A stretch of DNA of 64,000 nt from Aldrovandia affinis (taxonomy: Eukaryota; Chordata; Actinopteri; Notacanthiformes; Halosauridae), in assembly GCA_029706075.1 (NCBI GenBank), contig JAINUG010000178.1, positions 778,429 through 842,428 on the forward strand, in the 5' to 3' direction. Below are positions 1 to 11,652 of this stretch, piece after piece. The first letter of the stretch is position 1. Each line of letters begins with the position of its first letter. The notes below the pieces were generated by a model. That model did no database searches and was not told the DNA's origin. It saw nothing but the letters and a program-made list of their open reading frames with translations. Position numbers and translations under genes: made by a program.

Positions 1-215
1 CCACTCATAACCTGGTGTAACAAGCATGAAACTTGGACTTCTGAGCAGTGGAAGAAAGTAATATGGTCTGACGAATCGTCTTTTCCCTCTTCCACTCTCT
101 TTCTATTGCCTATTAGGCCTATTCTCAACTCTTAAATGGGGGTTGTGGATCTGTTATGGTATGGGCAGCCATCTCGTGGGAGACATTGGGTCCAATTATT
201 TCTCTGTATGATTGA
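1..215 (+). pseudogene. Tc1/mariner transposase fragment
   Basis: A decayed piece of a cut-and-paste DNA transposase. The + strand reads TWTSEQWKKVIWSDESSF at about 35-95, which contains the first catalytic aspartate motif (WSDES) of Tc1-like enzymes. A shifted frame at about 135-210 then reads GSVMVWAAISWETLGP, the next conserved block of the family. The N-terminal paired-like DNA-binding domain would lie left of the window. The second D and the third acidic residue are not recognisable downstream. The reading frame breaks between the two blocks and no terminal inverted repeat is visible. This is a dead copy; the family call rests on these two motifs. Confidence 0.75.
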
Positions 216-1187
216 ATTACGGCCAAGGAATATGCATGTGTATTCTGCCCAGAAACAGTGATTTACTAAATAGTTTGCTCTGTTAATCGAAACCTTAATT
301 GACACTTTCCCCTTGGGAAATAATTGAACGTCATTCATAATTCTCCACCAAAGTTCATGGATTTATGGCCCACAATCTGGTGGGCCGACTGGATCGGTTC
401 AGATATGAAAGCCCACATAAATACCAGAGAAAGTCCAAAGAATTGTTACGTTACACTGTTACATTGTTACATTACACTGTTACATTGTTACGTTACATTG
501 TTACGTGGGGCTATTTTTCTTCTAGAACGTTCGCACTCAACAGTGCTAGCGTGTAAGGAATGAAATGTGTCCCTGCCATATACTGAGACCCACGTGAGAT
601 CAATCAGAAAGTATCCAACATGGACCTTAGATGTGTTCCATGGTTTCAAACAGGAAACCATGACCATGACAAGCCGTGATTTTTACTTGTATGTACATTT
701 AAAACATACTTAAAACATAAAAAACGTTTATTTTTATTTTTTACATCAAACATTTTTAGCGTGAAACCTTGGATGAAGAGTTACGTGTACAAAAATAATA
801 AAACTCCATAAAATGTCCTCAATATACACTATTTGGCAAACTATAGCCTACACTTTGCAAACACTGGACACAAAAAAGGCTGACTGAATTTTGTATTATT
901 ATATAATGGGTTCAGATCTGTGTTGCTTAAACGGATCAGCCAAACACACTGTGATTTATACCCCGCATTCAAAACAAGCGGTCCTCCTAAGCAGTAAGAT
1001 TTACAACGCCATTCTTATCCCCTGACAGACACCGCTCACTAGACACCGCTCACTCCTCACAGCCCTGAATGAAGCTGAGAAAGCGTCCGTTAGTCTGTCT
1101 TACCGGCCATTCCCCAGAAGCACCGTCCGTCCCCGAGTGTAATCCGCGCTGTGAGGTTCTCCCTCTGTGAGCGGCACAGATCTGACC
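216..1187. other. Unassigned stretch with a short TTACA-type repeat
   Basis: No gene is recognised. A short degenerate tandem repeat of GTTACATT/GTTACACT units lies at about 446-506. The rest is AT-rich and may include the decayed remainder of the Tc1 copy to the left. Confidence 0.5.
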
Positions 1188-1359
1188 TTCACTCTCTCTC
1201 TCTCTCTTTCTCTCTCTCTCTTTCTCTTTCTCTTTCTCTCTCTCTCTCTCTTTCTCTCTATTTCTATCTCTCTCACTCTCTCTCTATTTCTCTTTCTATC
1301 TGTCTCTTTCTCTCTCTCACTCTATCTCTCTCTTTCTTTCTTTCTGTCTCTGTTTCTCC

Positions 1360-1399
<40 letters not shown>

Positions 1400-1482
1400 T
1401 TCTCTCTTTCTCTCTCTCTGTCTCTGTCTCTGTCTCTGTCTCTGTCTCTGTCTCTGTCTCTGTCTCTGTCTCTGTCTCTGCA
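1188..1482 (+). repeat. CT-rich microsatellite, then TCTCTG hexamer array
   Basis: About 300 bp of almost pure pyrimidine on the + strand. The first part is interrupted (CT)n with TTTCTC variants. The last 70 bp or so is a regular TCTCTG hexamer repeat. It creates long Ser/Leu open frames that are not genes. Confidence 0.97.
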
Positions 1483-2687
1483 GGTCAGAACGGATGGAAA
1501 CTCTTCCGAGCTGTGGCCACTCTGCTCGTTTCCTCACATGGGACAGTATGTTTGCTGGGGGTGGGGGTGTGGGGGGAGGGATGAGGGACAGGGGCACAGT
1601 AGGAAAGGCCCAAATTAAACATGTCCCATTAAACATGAATGTTTTCTGTCATTCCCGTATTCTGTGTAAGCAAGTGATCATACTGCATGTGACCACTTGC
1701 TTAAGAAAAAAAACTGAAGAACTAAATATGTATATGTGTATATATATATTCGACTGTGGTAAAAACTACAGCTTAAATAAACTTAACTTTAATAAACTTG
1801 ATGGCTGACAGAATGGATGAATTCTTCATTGGCAGAACTAAGTATGTTTGAGTAAAACAAACATTTACCTACAGGAAGACAGTGTGGATCAGACAGTGTA
1901 GATCAGACATGGCTAAGTAAGGTCTTTTTTCCCCCTCAACCTTCACCAAAATTAACCTCCCAAACTGTGCTTATGAAGAAGAAAAGTTGCATGTGAACCC
2001 AGGTCCAAGCAAAGTAAAAATATAGCCTTAGGCCAGGCCCACGTTGCCTCTTGCGCTGTTCTAGTTGCAGAGAGGCTCATAACACTAAACGCCGGCGGCT
2101 TGTCTTAAGTCGCCGCTCCAAACATGTGAGTGAAAGGTCACACACGTGGGAACTCCGGTCTGTCGGATACGAGACACAAACATGCAGCCCGTCCAAAAAG
2201 CGTTTCCTCACAAGTCAACAAAGGAACCCACCCATTGTCCTGCCTGCCTGGCAGAGCGCAGGCTAACGGCACATTAAAGCCGGTCGCTTCGCCCGTTTTG
2301 TGCTTCAGTCAAATCCTTTAACGGGCACTTTCCCCCGCGGCACTTTTACACAATGCTATCGGTGCGCTCAAAACTGCATCCACCCCAAAGCCCCATTCCA
2401 CTTTATTGTGTATATAAAAATTCCAAATTAAATTAAAATATTCCATGATTTAATTTAATTCCAATCCATTTTTTAACTGCTGTCACCACAGACTCCAGTT
2501 TTAATTCCCAGCTTGTGTTGGAACCTTTGTACAAAGGGTTTTGTGGCACAAACTTCGACAACAACTGAGGCTTGCTGTCCAGTAGATCTAGCGATGATCT
2601 CTAGATGATCACTTTGGATAAAACATATTTTTTTAAGTTTAATTTGAAACATCTGACCAATCCTGATTAAATTTAACGTGGAGCTCA
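1483..2687. other. Unassigned stretch
   Basis: No gene, RNA or named repeat is recognised. The first 100 bp are G-rich, and AT-rich patches with no coding signal follow. Confidence 0.4.
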
Positions 2688-2965
2688 TAGCCCCCCCGGG
2701 TGGCGTAACGGTAAAGGCTCTCGCCCGGAGTGCAAGTTGCCCATGCAATGCGGCAACTGTCCACCCCAGAGGGGCTCTGCGTGTATCGGAGTTACGGTCG
2801 ACAGCCAGGTGAGTTCTGTCTCAGAGGAGGCGGTTCGGCGCCTTTGTCACTGCCGGTCCCAGAGTTGCAGCGGCGAGCTTGTAGTACGAGGGAAGGGATA
2901 GTTGAATTAGAAATATAGGCTACCAAATTGGGAGAAGAATAGGGAAAAAATCTGAAACTAATTTA
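2688..2965 (+). mobile_element. tRNA-derived SINE (GTGGCGTAACGGTAAAGG head family)
   Basis: Starts with CCCCCCGGGTGGCGTAACGG, which resembles a tRNA A box. A body follows with AGTTACGGTCGACAGCC and a CACTGCCGG segment. It ends in an A-rich tail after CTACCAAATTGGGAGAA. Related copies share the head or body at 17135, 28001 and 35908. This is a non-autonomous retroposon. Confidence 0.7.
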
Positions 2966-3412
2966 AACTAAAAACATGGAGCTCATACCCTTGATGTAAT
3001 TTTTGTTTCAGGAAACGAAAGCTGGCTGCCAGCTGTGGGAACAAAATGTCAGTTTCACAGGCAAGAGAGGGGGAACGGAAATATGCGTCTGTTTCCAGGA
3101 TGAAGGGTTTTAGTTTAGCCCTCTTGTTTTTCTTTTTTTGCTCCTTCTCTTCCCCACCCCCCCCCCCCCAAGGAAGCAATCTCAAACAATATGATTTCCT
3201 AGGAACAAGGCACTTACAAGGATATCACTCTCATAAGAGGTCCTTCTTTTGACAGGTTTGGAGAAAGAAAGGGAGGAGTTGGGGGAAGGAGGGGGGGGAT
3301 TTGGGATACAGTCCAGCAAACACTGATCAGCTCAGCGGGTGATATTTAAAAACCTTAGCACCAGGTTAAGCACTATTTTCAATTCAGTCAATTAAAAAAA
3401 TGGTTCTGCTGG
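2966..3412. other. Unassigned stretch with poly-C and poly-G runs
   Basis: No gene seen. A poly-C run lies near 3158 and a G-rich tract near 3270-3300. Some AT-rich sequence precedes the minisatellite. Confidence 0.4.
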
Positions 3413-3821
3413 GTGGCTCTTCCTGTTAAGACACTTCTATTGTGTGGATGAGCCCCACGGTCTGCATCCTGTTAAGGCACTGTTCTAGTGTGTGGATGAG
3501 CCCCACGGTCTGCATGCTGTTAAGACACTGTTCTAGTGTGTGGATGAGCCCCACGGTCTGCATCCTGTTAAGGCACTGTTCTAGTGTGTGGATGAGCCCC
3601 ACGGTCTGCATCCTGTTAAGGCACTGTTCTAGTGTGTGGATGAGCCCCACGGTCTGCATCCTGTTAAGACACTGTTCTAGTGTGTGGATGAGTCCCACGG
3701 TCTGCATCCTGTTAAGGCACTGTTCTAGTGTGTGGATGAGTCCCACGGTCTGCATCCTGTTAAGGCACTGTTCTAGTGTGTGGATGAGCCCCACGGTCTG
3801 CATCCTGTTAAGGCACTGTTC
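3413..3821. repeat. 48-bp minisatellite, about 8 copies
   Basis: The motif TGTGGATGAGCCCCACGG recurs exactly every 48 bp, at 3443, 3491, 3539, 3587, 3635, 3683, 3731 and 3779, with few substitutions. Because 48 is a multiple of three, both strands stay open. The minus strand reads a 16-residue repeat beginning EQCLNRMQTVG. The array abuts the decayed Bel/Pao pol and extends that frame. The monomer contains GGTGGCTC..CCTGTTAAG, resembling a tRNA-like SINE head also seen at 23572. Confidence 0.95.
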
Positions 3822-4121
3822 AATGGGAAGATGTTCTGTTTCCAAATCCAAGTCTTTGACTTCCTTTGCTCTTTCTCGCTTCCGGGGATGGTACACTCCG
3901 TGATGTGGTAGGTACCACACTCCGCTCTTTTCCAGATCAAGCTGTTCCTCTGGCACGGGCTCAGCATGTCCACTTTGTATCACACCTTCCAGAAATGTTT
4001 TGTAGTCCTCATGAAACTTTGGGTTCTTGCTAAACTTCCTTTTCAGAGACAAGACACGTTGTTCTGCAAGCTGGCGGTTGTTGGGCATTTGCATGTCATC
4101 CTTTCTGAATGGCAAAGGCAA
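3822..4121 (-). pseudogene. Bel/Pao retrotransposon pol, start of reverse-transcriptase region
   Basis: The minus strand encodes a segment with LPFRKDDMQMPNNRQLAEQR, EDYKTFLEGVI and GVWYLPHHGVYHPRK. These are hallmarks of the segment just before and at the start of the reverse transcriptase of Bel/Pao LTR retrotransposons, which copy their RNA into DNA in cytoplasmic particles. The frame diverges right after HPRK, where the catalytic fingers and palm should follow. It runs instead into a short unrelated stretch and then the 48-bp minisatellite, so no RT active site remains. The open frame (about 231 codons with the minisatellite) is an artefact of repeat length. The element is dead. Confidence 0.8.
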
Positions 4122-4391
4122 ATGGTAATGGCCTTCCTTCAGTTTAGCGGAGCTTCACGTGATACTCATGAGCCTGTTATCCTCCAGAGACATTTCTTCC
4201 TTGTCTTCATAGCTGTCTTCTGGAAAATCATGATTGTACTGCTGGACTAATCATTCATTCAGACTGACAAGTGAAATGCAATGAGAAAGCACACATGGGG
4301 TTTTCTTCTTATCTAGAGTTGCTTCTTGACCATGGAGAACTCAATTTATAACCCAACCAAGCAGGGTTTTAACAGCGTATAGCCCATTACC
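4122..4391 (-). pseudogene. Bel/Pao pol linker, frame-broken
   Basis: Joins the protease-like and RT-like segments of the same element. The minus strand still shows YAVKTLLGWVIN near 4325-4375, a conserved Bel/Pao block between protease and RT. Several stops and frameshifts interrupt the rest. Confidence 0.65.
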
Positions 4392-4815
4392 TCAACTGTT
4401 CACTACTTTCCATGGTTCCATCAACCTTGGTGCATTGATCCAAATTAGCAGTCCATTGTCTGCATCAATGCAAGGCAATGTCACGTCCTCTAGGTTAGAC
4501 CACTTCCTCATAGCCCCTTGGGTGAGAATATGTTCCTTAGTGACAGGGATGTCTTCCTGTGTGTACACCTCAGGCAACGTGATGAACTTACCTTCCTGTA
4601 GGCCACACACTTCCAGATCTGAGACAACCAGGCTGTCCAGTATTTTTTCTTGACCCATTGTGTGAAGTAAAAACGTTGTTCTTTTTCCTTTGGCCTTCAG
4701 TTGCTCTCTCGGCTTTTGGGTGCAAAAGGTTGCAGCGCCGCCAGGATCTATAAAAGCATAGGTCTGAATTACAGTGTTGGATTTTGTGAGCTTGACCTTC
4801 ACTGGTACAATCGCA
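4392..4815 (-). pseudogene. Bel/Pao retrotransposon aspartic-protease region
   Basis: The minus-strand open segment (about 136 codons) carries TYAFIDPGGAATFCT, the Bel/Pao version of the retropepsin active-site region with a DPG in place of the common DSG or DTG. VVSDLEVCGLQEGKFITLP, YTQEDIPVTKEHI and LPCIDADNGLLI follow, all typical of the domain. The first methionine-equivalent is not a real start: homologous sequence continues upstream and is cut by an in-frame stop near 4822. It belongs with the zinc-knuckle segment to its right and the RT remnant to its left, in the order expected for gag-pol read leftward. Confidence 0.8.
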
Positions 4816-5050
4816 ACAGTTCAGTTATCCTTACCGACTCCATCGACACTATGTGTTTCCAGTGAGACTAATCCACGACTAACACATGTTTCAGAGTCTT
4901 TGCTGCTGCTGCTGCTGTCTTTCTTCCTGGCTTCCGGCCCTTGAATATGCAGGATACTTGGGTGTTTTAAGGAGCAGATTGTGCAGTTCAAGCGTTTCTT
5001 GCAGTCTTTGCTCAGGTCTCCCTTTGTCAGACATCCAAAGCAAATTCCCC
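4816..5050 (-). pseudogene. Bel/Pao gag/pol zinc-knuckle remnant
   Basis: The minus strand at about 5045 down to 4950 reads CFGCLTKGDLSKDC, then NCTICSLKHPSILH. The first matches a retroelement CCHC knuckle (C-x2-C-x4-H-x4-C) with the histidine changed to aspartate. The second is the adjacent C-x2-C-x3-H-x4-H finger usual in Bel/Pao. A serine run follows and then a stop. These knuckles bind element RNA during packaging in active relatives. The substituted histidine and the stop indicate decay. Confidence 0.75.
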
Positions 5051-8000
5051 TTTTCTTTACTCTCCGTCCTTAACTTTCATTAACATTTGTAAGTGTAGCC
5101 TACCTACCATTACATTTTTAACGATACATCATAGCCAGTTCTATGATTACTGTGGAGCCGGAAAATTGAATATTTTCGTAGATTCTTTACATTAAATTCA
5201 AAACCGAAAAGGGGTAACAGTCAGTTAATGCCACCATAACATACTCCCATACTTAACTCCTCCTTAACTCCTCCTTAACTTTAATAAACATTGTATTTGG
5301 AATGCGGACTAAATCGTAGAGAAAAATATATATTCAGTATTGCCTAAAATACATTATTTCTTTCCACATTTTTAAGACAAATGCTGCATTTCTGTGTCAG
5401 CCTCATAAATCTAACGTGAGTTCACAAGTAAATGACGGCAATTGTGTGTTAAAGTAACGTCTCTCCAGCATTTTCCGCTGTGCTCAGACATAACGATCTC
5501 GGATCTGCTTACATTTATTTTTGCATGTTTCCATATCCAGGCTTAATATGTTGGACATTTCTTGCCAGCTATTCTGGCATGCATATTTGTCTCTATGCAG
5601 TGGCAATGACACATCGCAGCAATGCATGTAATTGCGGTCCAGCTCTGTCAACCTCTTGTTTTCTTCTTCTTCGCTTTCTTCCTGTTTCCGGCTCTTCAGT
5701 CAGAAGCCTGGACATCACTCGTGGTATACTGCCCCCACGATTTATGCCGGTATTGCAGCACGTGTACGTGTACCGTTAATGTTTTAAGGACATGCACAAG
5801 CTATGCAGGATACGCGTGGCAGCCATTTTGCGTATTTGAAGTGAAGCATATTTAGTCCTTAACGCTTTTGAAAGTGGCGCATTCGTTTGAAACACATCGC
5901 ATTTTATTTAAACTCAGCGCAACAATGTTTCATTTTCCATCCCAACACATTCAGCCTTTGTTCGCATAATCCACGGTTCACTTCAGAAACATGCATTCCA
6001 TTTCAAACAATTCACAGCACAATTCATTTCAAGTCATTCAACATCCGTAATCCACGATTATGGAATCGTCAACTAACGCTCTCGTAGTAGTGAGTTTTTC
6101 AACAATTATGGTGGCTTCGTTCCACAAGTCACAGTTCAATAGCCATATTTAGACACCTATTGCATTAGCTCCATGTGCACCATTGTTGTAGTAATAGTTA
6201 AGTGAGAATATAAAGTTGATTTATTTAACAGATTCCTCAGACAGATCCAGAATGATGATGGTGATTAATCCAGTAAGAAGCATTGAGTTGCAGAGTGATA
6301 TTGATAGAAAATTTAAAACTGCTTTGATAAATAGTGATGGAGATAGTGGAGTTAGTGGAGGTTGAAAACCTGTTGCTATGGCATCTTCCATATATCAAGT
6401 TTAAAAAAAACCCACTTTGCCCGACTGAGTATTTACATCTTTAAATACGCCACAAGCCAGCTGTTGCCCCAACCAAAACGATGTCACAATAAAAGTCCTC
6501 ATCCATTAATTCCAAATAAATAAAGTGCAATGTAAATAATAAACCATAGACTATAATTAAACTTAAATACTCAATAAATTCATTTAAATAAATACATTTT
6601 ACCTTTAACCAAAAATGGCTCCAACAAATATATTTTTTAATTAATTCAGTCCATGACTTCCCATAAAAAGAATCCCATAATGTTCTATGAGGATTTTGCT
6701 ATTAATAAATTTAATTTCAGTTCATTTCCTGATTTGACTGAATTAAGATGGAAACAATGTACCTGTGTGAGCGCTGGGACTACAGTTCCCAGAGTCACCC
6801 CGTCAGAGCACACAACCAAATTATTTGAATTTTCATTGTTGCGCCTAATGACGTGAATGCGAACGACCAATCACTGCTTAATTGAGAATTTTTGGAATTG
6901 AGGTTTATTTAAAAAATATAGTACTGATCTTTGACTTCTCTTGATATTAGCTTGTTCAACCATGTGCTCATAACTGGTCAGAACCGTCAATTTTTTGGTT
7001 TCGCTAGAAAGTTATTGGTTGTTGTTGCTGTCTGTGTGACGGTATAGACTGCCCATCGAATGAAATTCTCTGAGCTTGTAGTCGGTCTGAAAGGGTGAAA
7101 AAAACGGAGTGTTTCTAACTCAGGCTGACAAATGACACACAGAGGAAGGGCTGTATGAATGTGCTTTGGAGCAGAGAGCCAGGAAAACGATATGATACCA
7201 ATCAGCATGGGCGTGGGCGACGTCGTCGTCCCAATGTCTGTCTCCCGTTCTTCCCTACCCCATGTCTGTCTCGCTTATTGTTTTTTATATGTCCACGCGG
7301 ATATAACGCCTGGCCATAAAAGCACTGTGTTTGGAGATAAGCCCGCTTGTATTTCAGGGCGAAGCCCTTTTTATCCCCCCTGTCAAAGATTTTATACGAT
7401 GAATAAGTGGTGATACGAGAGGTGAGTGCCCTAACAGCCAGCCAATGAAAAGTTTCAGATTAAATAGAAAACCTATCGCCCTTTTTTCAACTACTTTAAT
7501 CAGGCGGCAAGCTGAGGGCCTCCCAACCCAATGTCGTATCTCGCGTTTTTCCCAACCCCAAAGTGTGCCTAACTGGTGGGGACAACAATGCAATCCTAAT
7601 ACGGAATTCCCATAGCGATGCTCCTGTGCAGCTTTTGTAACCACTGCGGATTGCTGATGAAATAATGTCTCTTTTTTGCCTCGGATTGCATAGTGTTTAT
7701 AATGAGTGTGTGCCGAAGCCTTGCACTGGCATAACTAGCGTACGTTGACGTTTGGACAGCACGTGGATGGCGACGCGGCGTCATCGTAGCGTCGCTCTCG
7801 AGACCAGCCAGGGTGACGACACCTATCTTAGCTGCGTCTGCACTCTGCATCGCTGTACGTTCTGAGAAGCATTGCACACTCGCTGTCCAGGCTAACTAAG
7901 GAGCAGAATGATGTGTTCCGAGTCTGCATCCTTAAAGCCAGTCATTATCAGCGTATTATCTCAGGAAGGTAATACAGCAGACAGGTATTCTGAGATGTGT

Positions 8001-9039
8001 TTATTTGGGCTGTTCAACACCAGGCTTGACACGATGCTAGGTAGACTCTGGGGACCAGTGCTTCCCAAAATGTCTGAGCTCACATCCCTCCCCTTATTCA
8101 AAATGTAGCTCAATATATGTAAGGAATAAACCAGGATGGGCTGTGCCGTTGTATGAAAATAAACCAGTACAGGGTGGTGTGATACGGTCCGAAGGCAAAG
8201 ACATATTTTCACACAGCTGCACAGCCCTGAGTGGTTTATTCTGCGTATACCACGGCTACTTGCAACAGAAATAAACAAAACACTAAAATACAAACTAAAT
8301 TGTTTTAGAACTATGTTATGCTTTTTTCAGTTGTAAATTGAATGTTCCCCATTTCATTCCCCCTGATTTTTCCCCACTCCCCGGTGGAAATGTTATGCAC
8401 TTTTGCCCTCGCCCTAAACGGTTAACACATTGCCATCCATCTACTCCCAGTGCACCTAGACCCAAACGTGCCCGCACGATTCGGCAGCGTTTCGTGTGCA
8501 GAACACAACTGAGCGGACCTGAAAATGGCTAATCGCCGCGAAACTCTCATGACGGACGCCTCTGGTTTAGACTGCAGAGGAGTAGGAGCTAAGACGGTTT
8601 AGACTGTATTTGTAGTGGAAAATGTCATCATTTCTAAAGCTTTATATACATATACAAACATGTTATAAACATGTAACAGGGCTGGTGAACCTCGGCACGT
8701 TGGCACGTTTACATTAGCAAGCGTGCCCACTGCACAATGTCCGCCTGTCAGCGTGAAGACTGGGACTACAGCCTTACTATTGTCTGAAATATGTTCACGT
8801 TATTTATAGCGTGTAACTCTGGCTGGTGAAGAGTAAAGAGGTGAGCAACCCATGTACCATGTATGAGCACCAAAGCCTTCTTTTAAACAGACGCTGTAGT
8901 GAAAGCCAATCTTATTTTATTGAATATTATTTAATTTAATACTATTTCATGTGTATTTTTTCAGGTATATCAACAACAACTTTCTGATTGGTCATTTAGC
9001 TGCCCTTCAAAAAGAGCCACTCCTCCCTGCCTGTAACAC
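5051..9039. other. Unassigned 4-kb stretch
   Basis: No convincing gene, RNA or classified element. The left LTR and 5' part of the Bel/Pao element may be hidden here but are not recognisable. 6100-6600 is AT-rich. 7700-7870 is moderately CpG-rich. Open frames are short and lack family motifs. Confidence 0.4.
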
Positions 9040-9385
9040 CTTAGGTTACCATAGCGCCGCACGTTGACATTGTTTGCTGGACGTTGTGGAAACGTTGCGA
9101 GAGCAGAGCGCGGAGACGGTGCGGCTGTTTTTCCTCAGGTTGTTTCGGGGGAGGGCACCGCGCTGCCCTCACCATAAGAGGCTCTGCTCACGGCTCCCGC
9201 TGGTCGCTCGGACGTTTTCACCATCCCTCTCCCGGCGTAAATATTTACACAGCCGCTTCGTTCGTCCCTCAGCGCGTCGCCACGGTGACGTCCCTCTCCG
9301 GCCTCCGGGGACCGTATTTACAGTAACGGATGCATTAAGCAGCGGAGCCCGTCAGAACCTGGAAGTCGGGTCGGATTAGGGGTGC
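9040..9385. promoter_or_regulatory. CpG-rich block, possible CpG island
   Basis: Dense CpG compared with its surroundings (GCGCCGCACG, GAGCGCGGAGACGG, CAGCGCGTCGCCACGG). It could be a promoter-type island, but no initiator, coding exon or strong donor could be tied to it, so the call is compositional only. Confidence 0.35.
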
Positions 9386-9548
9386 CGCGCTCTGCGATAA
9401 AGCAGATGACCGTGCCCGTGTTGCCACGGGTTACCGCATGTGACCACTGAGTGACAAGAACCACCCGCCTCTCTGACTCAAATGCCACCCGGAGGCCTGA
9501 AAGGGTCGGTGCTGGTGGCTTGGAATGTGATGCTTTCATTTCATCCAA

Positions 9549-9645
9549 GGGAGAGAGAGAGAGAGAGAGTGAGAGAGAGAAAAAAGAGAGAGGAGAAGTG
9601 GGAGAGAGAGAAAGGGGGGGGAGAAAGAGAGAGAGAGTGGGAAGC
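9549..9645. repeat. GA-rich microsatellite
   Basis: Interrupted (GA)n with AAAAAG and GGGGG interruptions over about 95 bp. Confidence 0.9.
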
Positions 9646-11479
9646 CACTGTCCTAAAATAACCATAGAGATGCGGGAACAATAGGGACAGAGCAATGCCA
9701 GGGCATCTCTGAAATGTGCATGCCTGAAATAATATGCGACAGCAACTGTTAGGTCTGAAATGCCTCAGTGGCTGTCTGCCATGTGCTCCATAAACTCTGT
9801 GCCCTTTTTAAAGGGGCAAGAGCAGGGCTAATGTGGACCCTACAGGGGCAGGGGTGAGCTGGGGATAGTTACATCTGTCGATCTGAAAGCATGAATCTGC
9901 AGGAACAAGCTGTACCGACCCGTTTAAGTTATGCCTCTATAGACGTTTTTTAAGACCACGGGTCGATCAGAGAGTGCACTTGCAGTTTTTGCGAGACACT
10001 GCGCTGACAAAAGAAATGCTATTTATATATTTTAAGTGCATAAATGGTGTATAACGTTAAAGTAGGCTTTTTCTCATGTGTTTGTGCATGTCTTTTGTTT
10101 TGACACATACTGTAGGCTGCTTTTCTTGTTTTGTAGTTTATATTGGACAGGTTTTTGAAATGAGCCTTATAGCCTTAGCCTTATTGCATAAACACTTAAT
10201 GCAATGCACGCAGGGCCGTGCACAGACATGTTGGGGGGCAGGGGCTCAAGCCAAAAAAAGGGCACTCACCCCAACGACACGCGCTATTCCCACCCCGATG
10301 TTGCCACACCGCCGCCATCCGTAATCACACACTATGTTCATAACATGGGACCTGTTTAAATTCTACTGAAACACATTATTTATTAAGTACAATAAATAAA
10401 TAAAGAGGACATTTTTTTGGTAGATATATTTTAGTATGGAGGGGATTGTAATGTTAACAAGCAATTTGGTTGTAAACTTATGTAGAATATTTTCATATGG
10501 CATGTTAAGTTCAGATCAAGTTATCAAACATTCGTTAGAGATCATCTTTATATATTGTAAACAAAAGTTACATTTATTAATCCTCCTCAACGCATAATCA
10601 TAAAATTAAAATCCAGAACACGTGTAGCCTACAGCAAATAGTCTGACACAGACATAAACTAAAATAGACACTAAATACGACTCCCAGCCATAACGCATTA
10701 ATAGCCGTTCAATGCCGCTGAACATTCCTCTGATTTGATCCAGAGCGGTTTGGTCCGCTCATGTGATAACAAAAATATCACCTATTTGGAGGATAAAGGG
10801 AAATCTGTCCCGTAGGGGAGGTTCGGCTGCTCGGGAACGTTTTTCAGTGTGCGCCGAGATAACCGAGAGATGCTGAGCAGGCGAAAAACTCGACAGGATA
10901 CTATCCGCCCGCGCATAAAGCAGCCTGCAGCCTAGTGGCTCTGCAGTTTCAGATAGCAACAGCTGTGCAGTTTTAGATGTTTCCTGTGTTTTCATGAATC
11001 CTCTGTATTTCAGAGACACGGGCAGGGTTGGGTGTCAGCTCACAGAATTCCTGGTCTGCATGCTCCTCCTCAATAACAATTTGTAAACGAATGAAAAGCG
11101 TTAAGTAGGCTATTGATAGTACACATATAATTATTGATTGTTTCGCATGTAGCCTATATGTTTTTTTAAATTTAATTAGAGTTGCTGTTGTCTTTATAGA
11201 ATGGAATCTTTCGTAAAATGTGTGCAGTCCAGTGCCGTAAATAACATGCAACTGTCCAAAGTGCTGCGCAGTCAGGCGTAGTGGCTAGCGGGCTAGCGTT
11301 CCGTAATCATTGTCAGGCTGGGTCCTGTGCGTATATGATGTAGCCTACAAACGTCCCTTCTGCCTAAATGAATTAATACGCTCAAACATAGCGCGTAGGC
11401 TAATGTTTTAACTTTTTCTCATAACGGAAAATGCGTATAAATGACACGACCGCGTGAATACAATGTGTATTTTCCCTCC
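9646..11479. other. Unassigned stretch
   Basis: No gene or known repeat recognised. AT-rich sequence at 10330-10700 gives way to mixed sequence at 10740-11050. Confidence 0.4.
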
Positions 11480-11652
11480 TTGTGTTACAGGTAGGCTACG
11501 GTTTGCAGCTGCCAACGATTATGTCTATTACTGTATCACGACACTGATCTCCGGCGCAGACTATGATTCATCCTACCATGTATTTATGCACATCTTGTAA
11601 GTCGCTCTGAATAAGAGCGTCTGCTAAGTGCCTAAAATGTGTAAAATGTCTA
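11480..11652 (+). mobile_element. L2 LINE 3' UTR and tail
   Basis: Begins near TGTGTTACAGGTAGG and ends GTAAGTCGCTCTGAATAAGA then GCGTCTGCTAAGTGCC. It matches the 3' untranslated tail of the L2 copies at 23768 (minus), 27820 (plus) and 60120-60296 (plus). The stem-loop loop GGATA is mutated to GAATA. Severely 5'-truncated. Confidence 0.7.

Noticed and set aside
1151..1808. Long Ser/Leu-rich open frames on both strands
   Set aside because: They are translations of the CT and TCTCTG microsatellite.
3442..3903. Regular repeats resembling a CRISPR array or a repeat protein
   Set aside because: Units are head-to-tail without distinct spacers and this is a vertebrate genome. The array is a 48-bp minisatellite and the + strand frame is a by-product.
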